Shown here piece by piece: positions 16,264 to 25,254 of a stretch of 64,000 bases of DNA (its first letter is position 1; the number at the start of each line of letters is the position of its first letter). The notes under the pieces were generated by a model. It was not told the DNA's origin. It was given only the letters and a program-made list of their open reading frames with translations, and did not search any database. The stretch is from contig CAVPKH010000003.1 of NCBI GenBank assembly GCA_963705635.1, forward strand, positions 372,001 through 436,000, in the 5' to 3' direction. This DNA comes from VRUE01 sp963705635. GTDB taxonomy: Bacteria > Actinomycetota > Thermoleophilia > Solirubrobacterales > 70-9. A program made the translations under genes and the position numbers.

Positions 16264-17229
16264 CTAGAGACCCCTGACCAGCGCTCCCGCGTTGCGGCTC
16301 GAGAAGTAGGGCCCGAAGGTGTGGGTGAAGTTCTTGATGTGCCCATAGGTGGTTATCCCGCCCACTTCGGTGCCGCCTTTGATCAGCCAGGGCCCGCCGC
16401 TCGCTCCCTCGCCCATGTAACAGCCGACGCCGAGGGAGGGAGGGCCCCCCAGCGGGTAGGTGAGCCGATCGTCGCCGGAGAAGCTGGCGTCGCACTCCTG
16501 CATCCGCTTGCGGTTGGCGCCCGGGTAGCCGAGCACCTGGTACTGCTGGTCGCGGGGTCGGTCGATGGCGATCGGTATGCCGCCCCCGACCGCGTCGGCC
16601 ACGTTCTGACCCGCGGCGTTGGGCTCGGTCAGCACCGCCGCCATGTCGAAGTTCTCGTTGAGGCTGCGCAGCCAGGGCCGCGGCAGGTACCCCCTGCGAC
16701 CGATGAACTCACCGAACGGGGCCTGGCCGTTCGAGTAGGCGGGGACGAAGTCGAAGTAGCGAGCCGGCGTGGGCAGGCGATGGCCCGGGAGGAAGCTGTA
16801 GAGGCAGTGCCCGGCGGTGAGGACGAGCTGCCGGCTGGCGCTGTCGATCGCGGTCCCCGAGCAAAAGCCGGCGTAGCCACCGACCTTGAGGAAGACCCGG
16901 CCGACGGCGCTGAACGGCGGCTGGGTCACGTCGGGAACGCTGGCGAAGCTGGCGCTCGCGAGCTCACCGGGCAGCGCCACGCCGTCGGGGCGGTGACCGA
17001 TCGCGTCCAGCGGCCGGGCGCTGCGCATCCGCGCCGGAGTCCAGTAGCGGGCAACCGCTGCGGCGGCTCGGCTCGAGGCGCTCGCCCTGCTCGCCGCCGG
17101 CGCCAGTGAAACGCTCCCTCTCTCGGTCGCGCCGGCCTGAGCCGGAAGAGTCAGGAGCAGAGCGAGGCCCGCCAAGCCCGCGAGGCGGAGAGCTCTGCGC
17201 CGCGTGGCACTCGAATCGAAGCAGCGCAT
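16264..17229 (-). CDS. Secreted trypsin-like (S1/V8-type) serine protease
   Basis: 321 residues. An N-terminal signal peptide (RRALRLAGLAGLALLLTLPA, ending near AQAGA) is followed by a propeptide-like Ala/Ser/Arg region. The catalytic triad is His141 (LTAGHC), Asp195 (NENFDMAAVL) and Ser277 (GEGASGGPW). Spacing and the GxSGGP box fit the glutamyl endopeptidase/V8 branch of the S1 fold, secreted outside the cell. It lies 35 bases downstream of tadC on the same strand, so it may be read with the Tad genes, though it is not a known Tad component. Confidence 0.9.
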   Translation of the reverse strand: MRCFDSSATRRRALRLAGLAGLALLLTLPAQAGATERGSVSLAPAASRASASSRAAAAVARYWTPARMRSARPLDAIGHRPDGVALPGELASASFASVPDVTQPPFSAVGRVFLKVGGYAGFCSGTAIDSASRQLVLTAGHCLYSFLPGHRLPTPARYFDFVPAYSNGQAPFGEFIGRRGYLPRPWLRSLNENFDMAAVLTEPNAAGQNVADAVGGGIPIAIDRPRDQQYQVLGYPGANRKRMQECDASFSGDDRLTYPLGGPPSLGVGCYMGEGASGGPWLIKGGTEVGGITTYGHIKNFTHTFGPYFSSRNAGALVRGL

Positions 17230-17264
17230 CGGTGCATTGAGGGTAGCCCACGCCGAACGGTCGA

Positions 17265-18092
17265 TCAGAAGCCGCTGAGCAAGACGTCGGCGTTGGCGAT
17301 CAGCGCGGCGGCGATCATCAACAGGACCGAGGGCACGAGGACGAGGGCGACGACCAGCTGGATCTTTGGCGCCGCGCGAGCGGCGCGCTCCTCGACGGCA
17401 CGGCGCTGGTCGCCACGCAGGGCGCTGGACTGGCGGCGAAGCTGGTCGGCGAGGGGCGAGCCGTAGCGGCGGGAACGCTCGATCGCGGCGCAGAGGGAGG
17501 CGATCTCGCTGCCGGGGACGCGGGAGCGCAGCGAGCGGAGCGCCTCCGCATGCGGCCTGCCGCAGGAGAGCTCGGCGACGGTCACCCGCAACTCGTCCGC
17601 CAGGGGCCCAGAGCCGGCCCGCGCCAGCTCGGCGAAGCCGGCGGCGGGGCTGCGACCGGAGCTGGCGCCGACCGCGAGCAGGTCGAGGGCGTCGGGAAGG
17701 GCCGCCGACAGGCGTCGGCTGCGCAGGCGCGCCCGCCGCTCCAGCAGCGCGTCGGGGATGAGGAAGCCCGCGGCAGGCATGCCAATCGCAACGAGCAGGG
17801 CGATCCGCCCCGGCGCCGCCGGGGCGGCGCCTAGCGCGGCGAGCCCACCGGCCACCGCTCCGATCAGCTTCGCCAGCAGCACCGCCGCGAGCGGGACGCG
17901 TGACTCGAGACCGGCCCGGGAAAGGCGTTTGGGCAGGCCGAGGCGCAGCGCTGCCGCAGCGGCACGGCCGCTATCGACCGGGCCCTGCTCCAGCCGCTCC
18001 CCGGTTGCCGGCCTGCGGATCGCGGCGAGCTCGCGCGCCCCGGCGCAGGCAAGCAGGGCGGCGAGCGCGGCGAGCAGGCCGGCGAGGCTCAT
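17265..18092 (-). CDS. tadC: Tad secretion platform protein TadC (T2SSF domain)
   Basis: 275 residues with hydrophobic segments at the N-terminus, around 65-115 and at the C-terminus (IQLVVALVLVPSVLLMIAAAL). A type II secretion F domain lies between them (LSAALPDALDLLAVGASSG...). TadC pairs with TadB as the inner-membrane platform for Flp-type pili. The start overlaps the tadB stop. It is the last clear tad gene of the operon. Confidence 0.88.
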   Translation of the reverse strand: MSLAGLLAALAALLACAGARELAAIRRPATGERLEQGPVDSGRAAAAALRLGLPKRLSRAGLESRVPLAAVLLAKLIGAVAGGLAALGAAPAAPGRIALLVAIGMPAAGFLIPDALLERRARLRSRRLSAALPDALDLLAVGASSGRSPAAGFAELARAGSGPLADELRVTVAELSCGRPHAEALRSLRSRVPGSEIASLCAAIERSRRYGSPLADQLRRQSSALRGDQRRAVEERAARAAPKIQLVVALVLVPSVLLMIAAALIANADVLLSGF

Positions 18093-18946
18093 TCGACCAC
18101 TCGCGAGAAGCGGCGGATCGCGACGAAGCCGACAACCTGCAGCGCCACCGCCAGGACGAGCAGGACCGCCGACGCCGGACCAGCGAGGACCTTGGCGAGG
18201 AAGCCCGGCTGCAGCAGCTCGGCGAAGAGGGCGCCGCCGCTTGGCATCGCGACGACGAGCAGGCCGGTGAAGCGGGCCTGCGAGGTCGCCGCCCTGGCGT
18301 CCTCGGCGACCCGGTCGCGCTCCGCCGCCCCCTCGGCAAAGCGCCGCAACAGCCCAGCGAGGTCGCCGCCCGCCAGGCGCTGGCTTAGCAGCGCGGCGGC
18401 GAAAGCGTCGATCCTCGGCGAGCGCATGCGGCGGCGCCAGGCCTCAACCGCCGCCGCAATCGAGGTGCCGAGGTCGAGCTCGGCGCCGAGGCGGGCGAGC
18501 TCGACTGCCGGCGGTCCATCGAGCGAGGCCGCGGCGGCGGGCAGCGAAGCCCGCAGCGAGCGCCCGGCGCTGAGCGAGTCGGAAACGGCAACCGCGACGT
18601 CGGACAGCGCCCGCTCGACCGCGCGCCGGTAGCGCTTGCGACGGCTGTTGATGGCCCAGGCAGCCAACGAGGGGCCGGCGATCGCCAGCGGCACGGCCAC
18701 CGCCGCGCCGGCCAGGAACCAGCCGGCGGCGATCGCGGCGGCGCTGCCGAGGGCGGCGATACGGCGCCGCTCCAGGGCCGAGGGCGAGTAGCCCTCGCGC
18801 CCGGCCCGGCCCAGGGGCTCGAGGGCAAACCGCAGCCAGCCGGCGAGGGCCGGAGTTGCGAGCACCGCCTCGCGCGCCGCAATCGCGGCCAGGCCGCCGG
18901 CCGCCGCTCCGGCCGCGGTTAGCAGCAGCCCCGGGCCGCCGCTCAC
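18089..18946 (-). CDS. tadB: Tad secretion platform protein TadB (T2SSF domain)
   Basis: 285 residues with paired N-terminal hydrophobic stretches and two at the C-terminus. The central T2SSF domain reads ALSDVAVAVSDSLSAGRSLR followed by RIDAFAAALLSQRLAGGDLA. It acts with TadC as the membrane platform through which the TadA ATPase drives pilus assembly. It overlaps tadC by 4 bases and lies 58 bases after tadA. Confidence 0.88.
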   Translation of the reverse strand: MSGGPGLLLTAAGAAAGGLAAIAAREAVLATPALAGWLRFALEPLGRAGREGYSPSALERRRIAALGSAAAIAAGWFLAGAAVAVPLAIAGPSLAAWAINSRRKRYRRAVERALSDVAVAVSDSLSAGRSLRASLPAAAASLDGPPAVELARLGAELDLGTSIAAAVEAWRRRMRSPRIDAFAAALLSQRLAGGDLAGLLRRFAEGAAERDRVAEDARAATSQARFTGLLVVAMPSGGALFAELLQPGFLAKVLAGPASAVLLVLAVALQVVGFVAIRRFSRVVE

Positions 18947-19004
18947 CGCGAGGCCCTGCCTTTCCCTCGCTCGGCACGAGCAAGGGGCGCGCCGCGGCGG
19001 GACT

Positions 19005-20147
19005 TCACTGCTCGGTCGAGCAGTCGAGCGCTCGAACCCCGGTCGCTCCCGCCACCCGCACGACCTCGGCGATCTCGACCACCCGGCGAGCGCCGTCGGC
19101 GCCCCGCTCCAGGTGAACGACCAGATCGATCCCCCGCTGCACCTGCTCGGCGATCGCCTCGTGGGGAAGGCCCAGGCCCGCCATCAGCGCCAGGGTCTCG
19201 AGGCGGCCGAGGGCATCGATGGGTGAGTTGGCGTGGACCGTGGAGAGCGCGCCGTCGTGTCCCGTGTTGAGCGCGGTCAACAGGTCGAGCGCCTCCGGGC
19301 CGCGCACCTCGCCGATCACGATCCGGTCCGGTCGCATCCGCAGCGCGTTGCGCAGCAGGTCCCGCACGGTCACCTCCCCCCTTTCCTCGACGCTCGGCGG
19401 CCGGCTCTCCAACCGCACCACGTGCGGCTGCTGCAGGCGCAGCTCGGCCGCGTCCTCGATCGTCACCACCCGCTCCCCCGCCGCGATGAAGCTGGAAAGG
19501 GCGTTGAGCAGGGTCGTCTTGCCGGAGCCGGTGCCACCGCTGATCAGGACGCTGCGCCGGCCGGCGACGGCGGCCTCCAGCAGCTCGCACTGAGCGGTGC
19601 TCAGCGTTCCCAGCTCGACCAGCCGCCGCGGGCTCGGGCGCTCGGCGCCGAAGCGGCGGATCGAAAGCGCCGGCCCGTCGATCGCCAGCGGCGGGATCAC
19701 CACGTTGACGCGAGATCCATCGGCCAGGCGGGCGTCGACCATCGGGCTGAGCTCGTCGATCCGCCGCCCCAGCGGGGCGAGGATGCGCTCGACCGCGTTG
19801 CGCAGCTCCTCCTCGTCGGCGAAGCGGACGCCGGTGGCCTCGATCCGCCCCGCGCGCTCGACGTAGACGTTGTTCGGACCGTTGACCATCACCTCCTCGA
19901 CCGACGGGTCACCGAGCAGATCCTCGAGCGGGCCGAGGCCGACGGTGTCGCGCACGATGCGGGCCTCGACCGCCGCCCGGTCCTCGGCGCCGAGCAGCGC
20001 CGCCTCGCCCTCGACCAGGCCACGGACCTCCTCGGGCAGCCCCACCGCCGGCGAGCGACCGGCCGCTGCCTCGCCCCGACGGCGCTCGATCAGGCGTTCG
20101 CGGAGCCCAGCGGCAAGACCCTCGACGTGACGCTCCCGTGCCCCCAC
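19005..20147 (-). CDS. tadA: Tad/CpaF-type secretion ATPase TadA
   Basis: 380 residues of the VirB11/CpaF ATPase family that powers Flp pilus assembly. The N-terminal domain contains EDLLGDPSVEEVMVNGPNNV. The Walker A motif is ISGGTGSGKTTLLNAL, the Asp box EDAAELRLQQPHVVRLESRP, Walker B GEVRGPEALDLL, and the His box HDGALSTVHANSP. The order cpaB-tadA-tadB-tadC is typical of Tad loci. No prepilin, TadE/F or prepilin peptidase gene is visible in the window. Confidence 0.95.
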   Translation of the reverse strand: MGARERHVEGLAAGLRERLIERRRGEAAAGRSPAVGLPEEVRGLVEGEAALLGAEDRAAVEARIVRDTVGLGPLEDLLGDPSVEEVMVNGPNNVYVERAGRIEATGVRFADEEELRNAVERILAPLGRRIDELSPMVDARLADGSRVNVVIPPLAIDGPALSIRRFGAERPSPRRLVELGTLSTAQCELLEAAVAGRRSVLISGGTGSGKTTLLNALSSFIAAGERVVTIEDAAELRLQQPHVVRLESRPPSVEERGEVTVRDLLRNALRMRPDRIVIGEVRGPEALDLLTALNTGHDGALSTVHANSPIDALGRLETLALMAGLGLPHEAIAEQVQRGIDLVVHLERGADGARRVVEIAEVVRVAGATGVRALDCSTEQ

Positions 20148-20151
20148 CCGA

Positions 20152-20808
20152 TCAGCCCTCCGGCAGCAGCGTCAGCTTGCGGGCGAAGCTTTCGGCGGCG
20201 ATCAGCCGCAGCGCCTGCCGTTTGGTCAGCCCCAGGGTCGCCGCCGAGGCGCCGCCCGGGCCGGGACCGTCGGCGCCGGGCCCCAGGGCGAGCAGCGGCA
20301 CCCCGGCGGCGGCCACATAGGTCCGCCCCGGGCCGGCGCCGCTCGGCTCGCTCGTCACCACCACGTCGACCCTGGCTCCCCGCGGCGCCGCCCCGGCGGC
20401 AAGCAGCGCTTCGGCGCCGCTGACCGAGATCTCCACCGGCCGCCGCTGACCTGGCAGGGTCGCCTCACCCGAAGCGCTCCGCCGGGGCGGGCGCAGCTGG
20501 GCGGCGAGCAGGTACGAGCCCGCCGGCACCGCGGCGAGGGGGGCCAAGCCGAGCGCCCCCTCTGGCGCCTCCAGCGCGCCGGGAGGGACGAACCTGGTCG
20601 GCACGCGCCGCAGCTCCAACGCTGAGGACACCTCTGCCGGCCCGAGCAGCTTGCCGGCCTCCAGCTCGCGCGCCGTGACCACGACGGAGCGCAGCGGCCC
20701 ATAGCCGCGCGCGACGCTGGAGCCGTAGCCATCGGCAATGCCCGCCGCCAGCGCCGCCGCGAGGAGGGCGAGCAGGAGGAAGGCAAGGGCCCGCGCCCGC
20801 CTGCTCAT
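20152..20808 (-). CDS. cpaB: CpaB/RcpC-like SAF-domain protein (Flp pilus assembly)
   Basis: 218 residues. A cleavable or anchoring N-terminal helix (ALAFLLLALLAAALAAG) is followed by a SAF domain (VVVTARELEAGKLLGPAEVSS through VPAGSYLLAAQL) and a CpaB-type C-terminal part (RVDVVVTSEPSG). CpaB/RcpC proteins are periplasmic or membrane parts of Tad systems. The start overlaps the histidine-kinase stop by 4 bases and tadA follows 4 bases later, so it belongs to the same operon. Confidence 0.8.
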   Translation of the reverse strand: MSRRARALAFLLLALLAAALAAGIADGYGSSVARGYGPLRSVVVTARELEAGKLLGPAEVSSALELRRVPTRFVPPGALEAPEGALGLAPLAAVPAGSYLLAAQLRPPRRSASGEATLPGQRRPVEISVSGAEALLAAGAAPRGARVDVVVTSEPSGAGPGRTYVAAAGVPLLALGPGADGPGPGGASAATLGLTKRQALRLIAAESFARKLTLLPEG

Positions 20809-21527
20809 GCCGCTGGCTCACCGTCGACTTCGACCAGCGGCAGCTCGAGCACGGCAAGCGAGCCACGTGCGGCGCGGCGCAGGGCGAAATCGCCGCTGTG
20901 GGCGCCGGCGACCCGCCGCACCACAGCCAGGCCGTGGCCGTGGCGGTTGCGCCCGGAGAACCGCGAGACCATCGCGGCGGGACGATTGCGGCGCGGGCGC
21001 GAGGCGCGCCCCGAGTCCACGACGGCGATCCGCAGTCGCCGCTCCCGCAAGCGCGCGGCGACGACGATCGTCGGGCCGCCGTGCTCGATCGCGTTGACGA
21101 TCAGGTTGTCGAGGGCCTGGGAAAGCGCGCAGCGATCGCCGCCGAGGATCGCCCTGCCGGCGTTCCAGCGCAGCTCCAGGGACCCTTCGCCGAGCTTCGC
21201 CCGCGCCTGCCAGCGCCCGACCGCGGACTGGACCAGCGCGCGACCGTCGATCGGCCCCCAAGCCGGGGGGCGCGACCCGCCGTTGATCTCACGGTCGAGG
21301 CGTTCCAGCGCCGCCGCGGCGAGCTCGATCGGGCTCTCACCGGCGCCCGCAACGGCCAGCTGCGGCCCCGAGGCGAGGGCGACCGCCTGCAGCGGCCGGC
21401 GCAGCTCGTGCACCGCCTCGTTGAGGGCCGTGCGCCGCCTGCCGGCCCGCAGGCCCTGGGCGACGACGGCTGCCGCCATCGAGAGCGCCAGTGGCCAGCC
21501 GGCGACGATCTGCGCCAGCTCGATCAT
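20805..21527 (-). CDS. Membrane-anchored sensor histidine kinase in the Tad operon
   Basis: 240 residues. One N-terminal hydrophobic segment (IVAGWPLALSMAAAVVAQGL) leads straight into a dimerisation helix with H-box HELRRPLQAVAL. The ATPase domain has an N-box (DNLIVNAIEHG) and a late GHGLAVV motif. The G1 box, normally DxGxG, reads DSGRASRP, so the second glycine is lost. There is no obvious sensor domain. It overlaps the adjacent response regulator (upstream) and cpaB (downstream) by 4 bases each. Confidence 0.85.
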   Translation of the reverse strand: MIELAQIVAGWPLALSMAAAVVAQGLRAGRRRTALNEAVHELRRPLQAVALASGPQLAVAGAGESPIELAAAALERLDREINGGSRPPAWGPIDGRALVQSAVGRWQARAKLGEGSLELRWNAGRAILGGDRCALSQALDNLIVNAIEHGGPTIVVAARLRERRLRIAVVDSGRASRPRRNRPAAMVSRFSGRNRHGHGLAVVRRVAGAHSGDFALRRAARGSLAVLELPLVEVDGEPAA

Positions 21528-22237
21528 CCGTCAACCAGGCGATATCCGTAACCCCAGGCATTGACGACGTAGCGCCCGTGCTCGGGGTCGAGTTTGCGCC
21601 GCAGTCGGCTGGCGTGCGAATCGAGGGTCCGAGTGCGAGCGGGGCTGCGATACCCCCAGACCGCCTCGAGCAGCTCGCGCTTGGTGAAGACCCGCGACGG
21701 ATCGCTGGCCAGCACCCGCAGCAGGCCGAACTCCTTGTTGGAGAGGGCGACCTCGCGCTCGCCCACCCAGGCCTTGCGCCGCGCCGGATCGACGACGACG
21801 TCACCCGCCCGGCAGGGCCCTTCCCGCCCCCGCAGGTCGCGCCGCAGCACGGCCCCGATCCGCGCCCGCAGCTCGTGAAAGTTGAAGGGCTTGACCACGT
21901 AGTCGTCAGCGCCGAACTCGAGCCCGCGGACGCGGTCGGCATCGGCGCCGCGGCCGGTGAGGATGATCACCGGCAGGCTGGGGTCGAAGCGCGAGGTGAC
22001 CCCGTCGGCGTCGCGGATCTCGCGCAGCACGTCGAGCCCGGAGGCGTCAGGGAGGGTCAGGTCAAGGAGCAGAAGATCGGGGTGGTTGAAGCGGCAGAGC
22101 CGCAGCGCGTCGGAAGCGCTCGGCGCCGGCAGGACCCCGAACCGGTCCGCCACCAGGTGGTCGCAGAGCAGCTCCAGGGTCGTCGCGTCGTCCTCGCAGA
22201 CAACCAAGCTCGCAATCTCTCGTCGCTGGGGAAGCAT
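21524..22237 (-). CDS. OmpR/PhoB-type response regulator in the Tad operon
   Basis: 237 residues. The receiver domain contains CEDDATT, the phospho-acceptor Asp in LLLDLTLPDASG and the conserved lysine in VVKPFN. The C-terminal winged helix (FTKRELLEAVWGY ... DSHASRLRRKL ... GYGYRLV) is PhoB-like. It should be phosphorylated by the kinase encoded immediately downstream and probably regulates the Tad genes around it. It follows the DUF192 gene with an 8-base gap. Confidence 0.93.
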   Translation of the reverse strand: MLPQRREIASLVVCEDDATTLELLCDHLVADRFGVLPAPSASDALRLCRFNHPDLLLLDLTLPDASGLDVLREIRDADGVTSRFDPSLPVIILTGRGADADRVRGLEFGADDYVVKPFNFHELRARIGAVLRRDLRGREGPCRAGDVVVDPARRKAWVGEREVALSNKEFGLLRVLASDPSRVFTKRELLEAVWGYRSPARTRTLDSHASRLRRKLDPEHGRYVVNAWGYGYRLVDG

Positions 22238-22245
22238 CTGCCCCT

Positions 22246-22653
22246 CTAAGTCCCCAGCGAGGAAAACTCTCCCCCCTCCGCCGCGGGAATCTCCAGGACC
22301 GCGCTGGCGCGCCGCATGACGACGGCGCGGCGCGGCCCCAGGCGAGGGTGAGCCGCGAGGATCGCGCCGCTCTCGTCGAGGAGATAGACGTCAAGGGCGA
22401 AGCGCATGCCGAAGGTATGGACGCTGGAGCAGCGCGGGATGAGGAGCCCGGGACCTGCCTCGGCGCGGTCGAGGTGGGCGAGGCCCAGCAAGCGGGCGCG
22501 AAAACCGACCGCGACCCGGACCTCCCGACCGAGGACCACAACCGGGGGAAGGCGACGCAGGCGAGGTGCAACCGGGCGACCCATGCCCACCCAAGCCCAG
22601 CGGACACTGATCTCGCCCCCCTCAATTCGCCAAGTTCGCTTCTTGCCTTCCAC
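22246..22653 (-). CDS. DUF192-family protein
   Basis: Up to 135 residues (GTG start at 22653; an ATG at 22584 would give a shorter protein more like the family). The conserved DUF192 core is present: RLLGLAHL, then CSSVHTFGMRFALDVYLLD and VLEIPAAEG. The family is a small beta-barrel of unknown biochemical role, often exported; no signal peptide is obvious here. It is the first gene of the Tad operon and is divergent from the PfkB gene. Confidence 0.8.
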   Translation of the reverse strand: MEGKKRTWRIEGGEISVRWAWVGMGRPVAPRLRRLPPVVVLGREVRVAVGFRARLLGLAHLDRAEAGPGLLIPRCSSVHTFGMRFALDVYLLDESGAILAAHPRLGPRRAVVMRRASAVLEIPAAEGGEFSSLGT

Positions 22654-22700
22654 GAGGCGAACGCGGCCGATTGATCTTGGGGTGCGACTAGCCTCTATCT

Positions 22701-23630
22701 ATGGGTCCGGGCGGCAAGGTGACTGTTTTTGGGCCGCATCCGCTGCTTGCGATCACGGTCGAGGCGATGACCGCCGAAGGTGGCGACGACATCCACGTCC
22801 ACGCCGCGGGCCAGGGCGTCTGGGTGGCCCGGATGGCGGCGGAGCTGGGCGCCAGCCCAATCCTCTGCGGCTTCATCGGCGGCGAGGCGGGGACGGTGCT
22901 GCGGCCGCTGCTGGAGGAGATGCCGATCGAGCTGCGCCTGGTCGAGAGCGGCCGAGGCGAGCGGCTCCTACGTCCACGACCGCCGCAGCGGCGAGCGCGA
23001 GCCGGTCGCCCAGAGCGCCTCGCTGCCGCCCTCCCGGCACGAGATCGACGAGCTCTTCTCCAGCACCGTCGCGGCAGCGCTCGACTCCGGCGTGCTGGCG
23101 CTCTGCGGCCCCTACCCCAGCGAGGCGCTGCCGCTGGAGATCTACGGCAACCTGGTCGCCGACGTGAAGGCGAACGGGACGCCGGTCATCGTCGACCTCT
23201 CCCCGCCGCGACTGGACAGCGCCCTGGAGGGCAGGCCCGACCTGGTCAAGATCAACGACTGGGAGCTGGCCAGCTACATCGAGGGCCCGGTCGACAGCGA
23301 GGAGCGGATGCGCGCCGCGGCGCAGCGGCTGCTCGACGCGGGGGCCGGGGCCGTGATCATCACCCGCGCCGAGGAGCCGGCGATGGTCCTGCGCGGCGAG
23401 GAGGCCTGGAGCTGATCCCGCCGCGCTTCGAGCGCGGCTCGCGCGAGGGCTGCGGCGACTCGATGATGGGCGGGCTCGCGGCCTGCATCGCCGCCGGCCT
23501 CGAGTGGGAGGAGGCGCTGCGAATCGGCGCCGCCGCCGGCGCCGCCAACTTCCTCCGCCACGGCCTCGGCAGCGGCTCGCGCTCGGTGGTCGAGGAGCTG
23601 GCGCGCCGGGTCGAGCTGCGGGCGCTGTGA
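22701..23630 (+). pseudogene. PfkB-family sugar kinase gene with two frameshifts
   Basis: The N-terminus (GKVTVFGPHPLLAITVEAM ... GQGVWVARMAAELGA) and a C-terminal GCGDSMMGGLAACIAAGLEW, holding the PfkB catalytic Asp, are in one frame. The middle (ASGSYVHDRRSGEREP ... AGAVIITRAEEPAM) is in the +1 frame. The first shift is near 22965. The second, near 23408, is repaired by adding one G to TGGAG (AWELIPPRFE). Homologues phosphorylate fructose 1-phosphate, tagatose 6-phosphate or related sugars. Either the gene is decaying or the sequence has indels. The stop codon lies in the arm of the following repeat. Confidence 0.75.
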
Positions 23631-23745
23631 CGGTCGATCCCGGTAGGGGTTCCGCTTAACTTTTTCGGTGGAACGGGGCCTGCTGACGCCGCAAGGTCGC
23701 GCCGAAAAAGTACAAGACGCTCCACCCCTACCGGGATCGACCGTC
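23629..23745. repeat. 117-bp structured repeat, family 2 copy 1
   Basis: 22-bp perfect inverted arms 23629-23650 and 23724-23745 (outer GACGGTCGATCCCGG) enclose a core with an inner stem CTTTTTCGG/CCGAAAAAG. The core ends TTCCGCTTAACTTTTTCGG and GCCGAAAAAGTACAAGACG are identical in copy 2 (25087-25204), whose arms have a different sequence. It sits between convergent genes and could terminate both. Confidence 0.85.
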
Positions 23746-23764
23746 GAACGGGACAGAGAGCTCT

Positions 23765-24497
23765 TCACCTTCGACGATCGCTCGCGGCGCCGACATCGCG
23801 CATCCACTCAACATGGGGCGCGACCGACTCGATCTGCGTCAGCCGCGCGAAGGCCTCGCTCATCTGCACCGGCCGGCCGCCGCGCGAGGAGTGGGCATCG
23901 CTGCTGAGCACGTGGATCAGGCCCGCCTCGGCCAGCGAGCGCATGCCGCCGGCGGTGCGCTCGCGCAGGAAGAAGTCGGCCGTCGCCTGGACCAGGGCGC
24001 CGGCGGCGATCAGCGCCGCGATCCGCTCGTACATGTCGGCCGAGAGGTGGCGCTCGGGATGGGCGATCAGGGCGCGGTGGCCGCGCTCGGCCAGGTGCTC
24101 GACCCGGCGGAGCAGGCTGTCGCTCAGCGGACCCGGCGCCGGCTCGAGCAGCACCCAGCTGCCTTCGCCGAGCGTGACCCGGCTGAGTTCCTCCTCGCCG
24201 AGATCCTCGACCGCGGTCTCGGCCACCTCTCCCCCCTGCAGGACCGTCACCGGCACGCCCTCCTCGCGCAGGCGCTGCGTTGACCGCCTCGACCCGATCG
24301 GCGAGCTGCTCGATGCGGACGTCGTGGTCGTGGCGGATGTGCGGCGTCGCGCAGATCGCCTCGATGCCGTCGCCGGCGGCCTGGCGCCCCATCTCGAGGC
24401 TGTCGAGCGGGTCGAGCGCGCCGTCGTCGAGCGCGGGGAGGATGTGGCAGTGCAGGTCGATCACGGCGGGGAACCCGGCAGAGGGTAGCCGGGGCAT
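23765..24497 (-). pseudogene. PHP-domain phosphoesterase (CpsB/YwqE-like) with a frameshift
   Basis: The first part (VIDLHCHILPALDDGALDP, CATPHIRHDHD) and the second (TVLQGGEVAE, ALIAHPERHLSADMY, HVLSSDAHSSRG) are in different frames, joined near 24275 at VNA/QRLREEGVPVTVL. Together they form a full PHP fold with the metal-binding HxH, His and Asp-x-His residues of CpsB/YwqE tyrosine phosphatases, which regulate capsule or exopolysaccharide synthesis. GTG at 24464 is the likely start; ATG at 24497 is possible. Two bases missing or one extra explains the shift, so this may be a sequence error. Confidence 0.75.
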
Positions 24498-24619
24498 CAG
24501 GCGCGGTCAGGTGCAAACGCTCGTTTCAGCGCCGGCCACGCAAGGGCATGGGACTACGATGATCGGCATGATCCAGCACCTGCTCCCGCTGGGCTTGCGC
24601 GAGCAGATCGCTTCAACTC

Positions 24620-25087
24620 ATGGATAAGAAAACGACCCGAAGAGGGAACTACGAGTCTGGCTCCGATTACGTGCTCGAGTACGGCGAGCTCCGCTTTGCC
24701 TTCAACGAGCAGGACTTCGGCCAGCGCGTCGAGCAGGCCGCGGTAAAACTCGGCTTCGTCGACCAGGGCCTCAGCCAGGAGGAGCTCGACGACCTGCTCG
24801 ACCTCGCCGTCAGCGGCGAGATCGCCGAGCCCAGCTCCCGCCTCGGCGAACACATCAACGAGAACTGGGACGACCTCGTCGGCCCCGCCAACCGCAGCCT
24901 CGTCCACTGGCTGCGCCGCCTCGTCTTCCGCGGCGCCTGGCTCGACCAGCGGGTCAAGGAGGGCGAGCTCGACATCGTCTTCGACGAGCGCACCCAGACC
25001 TTCGGCTACATCCAGCCGGACCGCAGCTCCGAGCTGATCGAGCTTTCCAAAGAGCCGTCGTGGCGCCGTATTGCCTACAGGCGGTAG
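24620..25087 (+). CDS. Hypothetical acidic protein
   Basis: 155 residues, acidic, no signal peptide or membrane segment. It reads as mostly helical and contains SQEELDDLLDLAVSGEIAEP and LVHWLRRLVFRGAWLDQRVK. I do not recognise a family. It is divergent from the PHP gene, and its stop codon touches the first arm of the family 2 repeat copy 2. Codon usage is like the neighbours, so it is probably a real gene. Confidence 0.65.
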   Translation: MDKKTTRRGNYESGSDYVLEYGELRFAFNEQDFGQRVEQAAVKLGFVDQGLSQEELDDLLDLAVSGEIAEPSSRLGEHINENWDDLVGPANRSLVHWLRRLVFRGAWLDQRVKEGELDIVFDERTQTFGYIQPDRSSELIELSKEPSWRRIAYRR

Positions 25088-25204
25088 GCACGGGACGCGG
25101 GCAGGGGTTCCGCTTAACTTTTTCGGTGGAACCGAATCTGCTGAACGCCTCAAGCTAGCGCCGAAAAAGTACAAGACGCTCCACCCCTGCCCACGTCCCG
25201 TGCC
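25087..25204. repeat. 118-bp structured repeat, family 2 copy 2
   Basis: 22-nt arms 25087-25108 (GGCACGGGACGCGGGCAGGG...) and 25183-25204 pair with one mismatch. The core ends are identical to copy 1 (23629-23745) but the arms share only the innermost AGGGGT. It again lies between convergent genes, here the hypothetical gene and the Rho-like gene. Confidence 0.85.
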
Positions 25205-25254
25205 GAGCGTTGCGTGCGATGCCGCGCGCGTCCCTTGGATTTGAGCTTTAGCTT

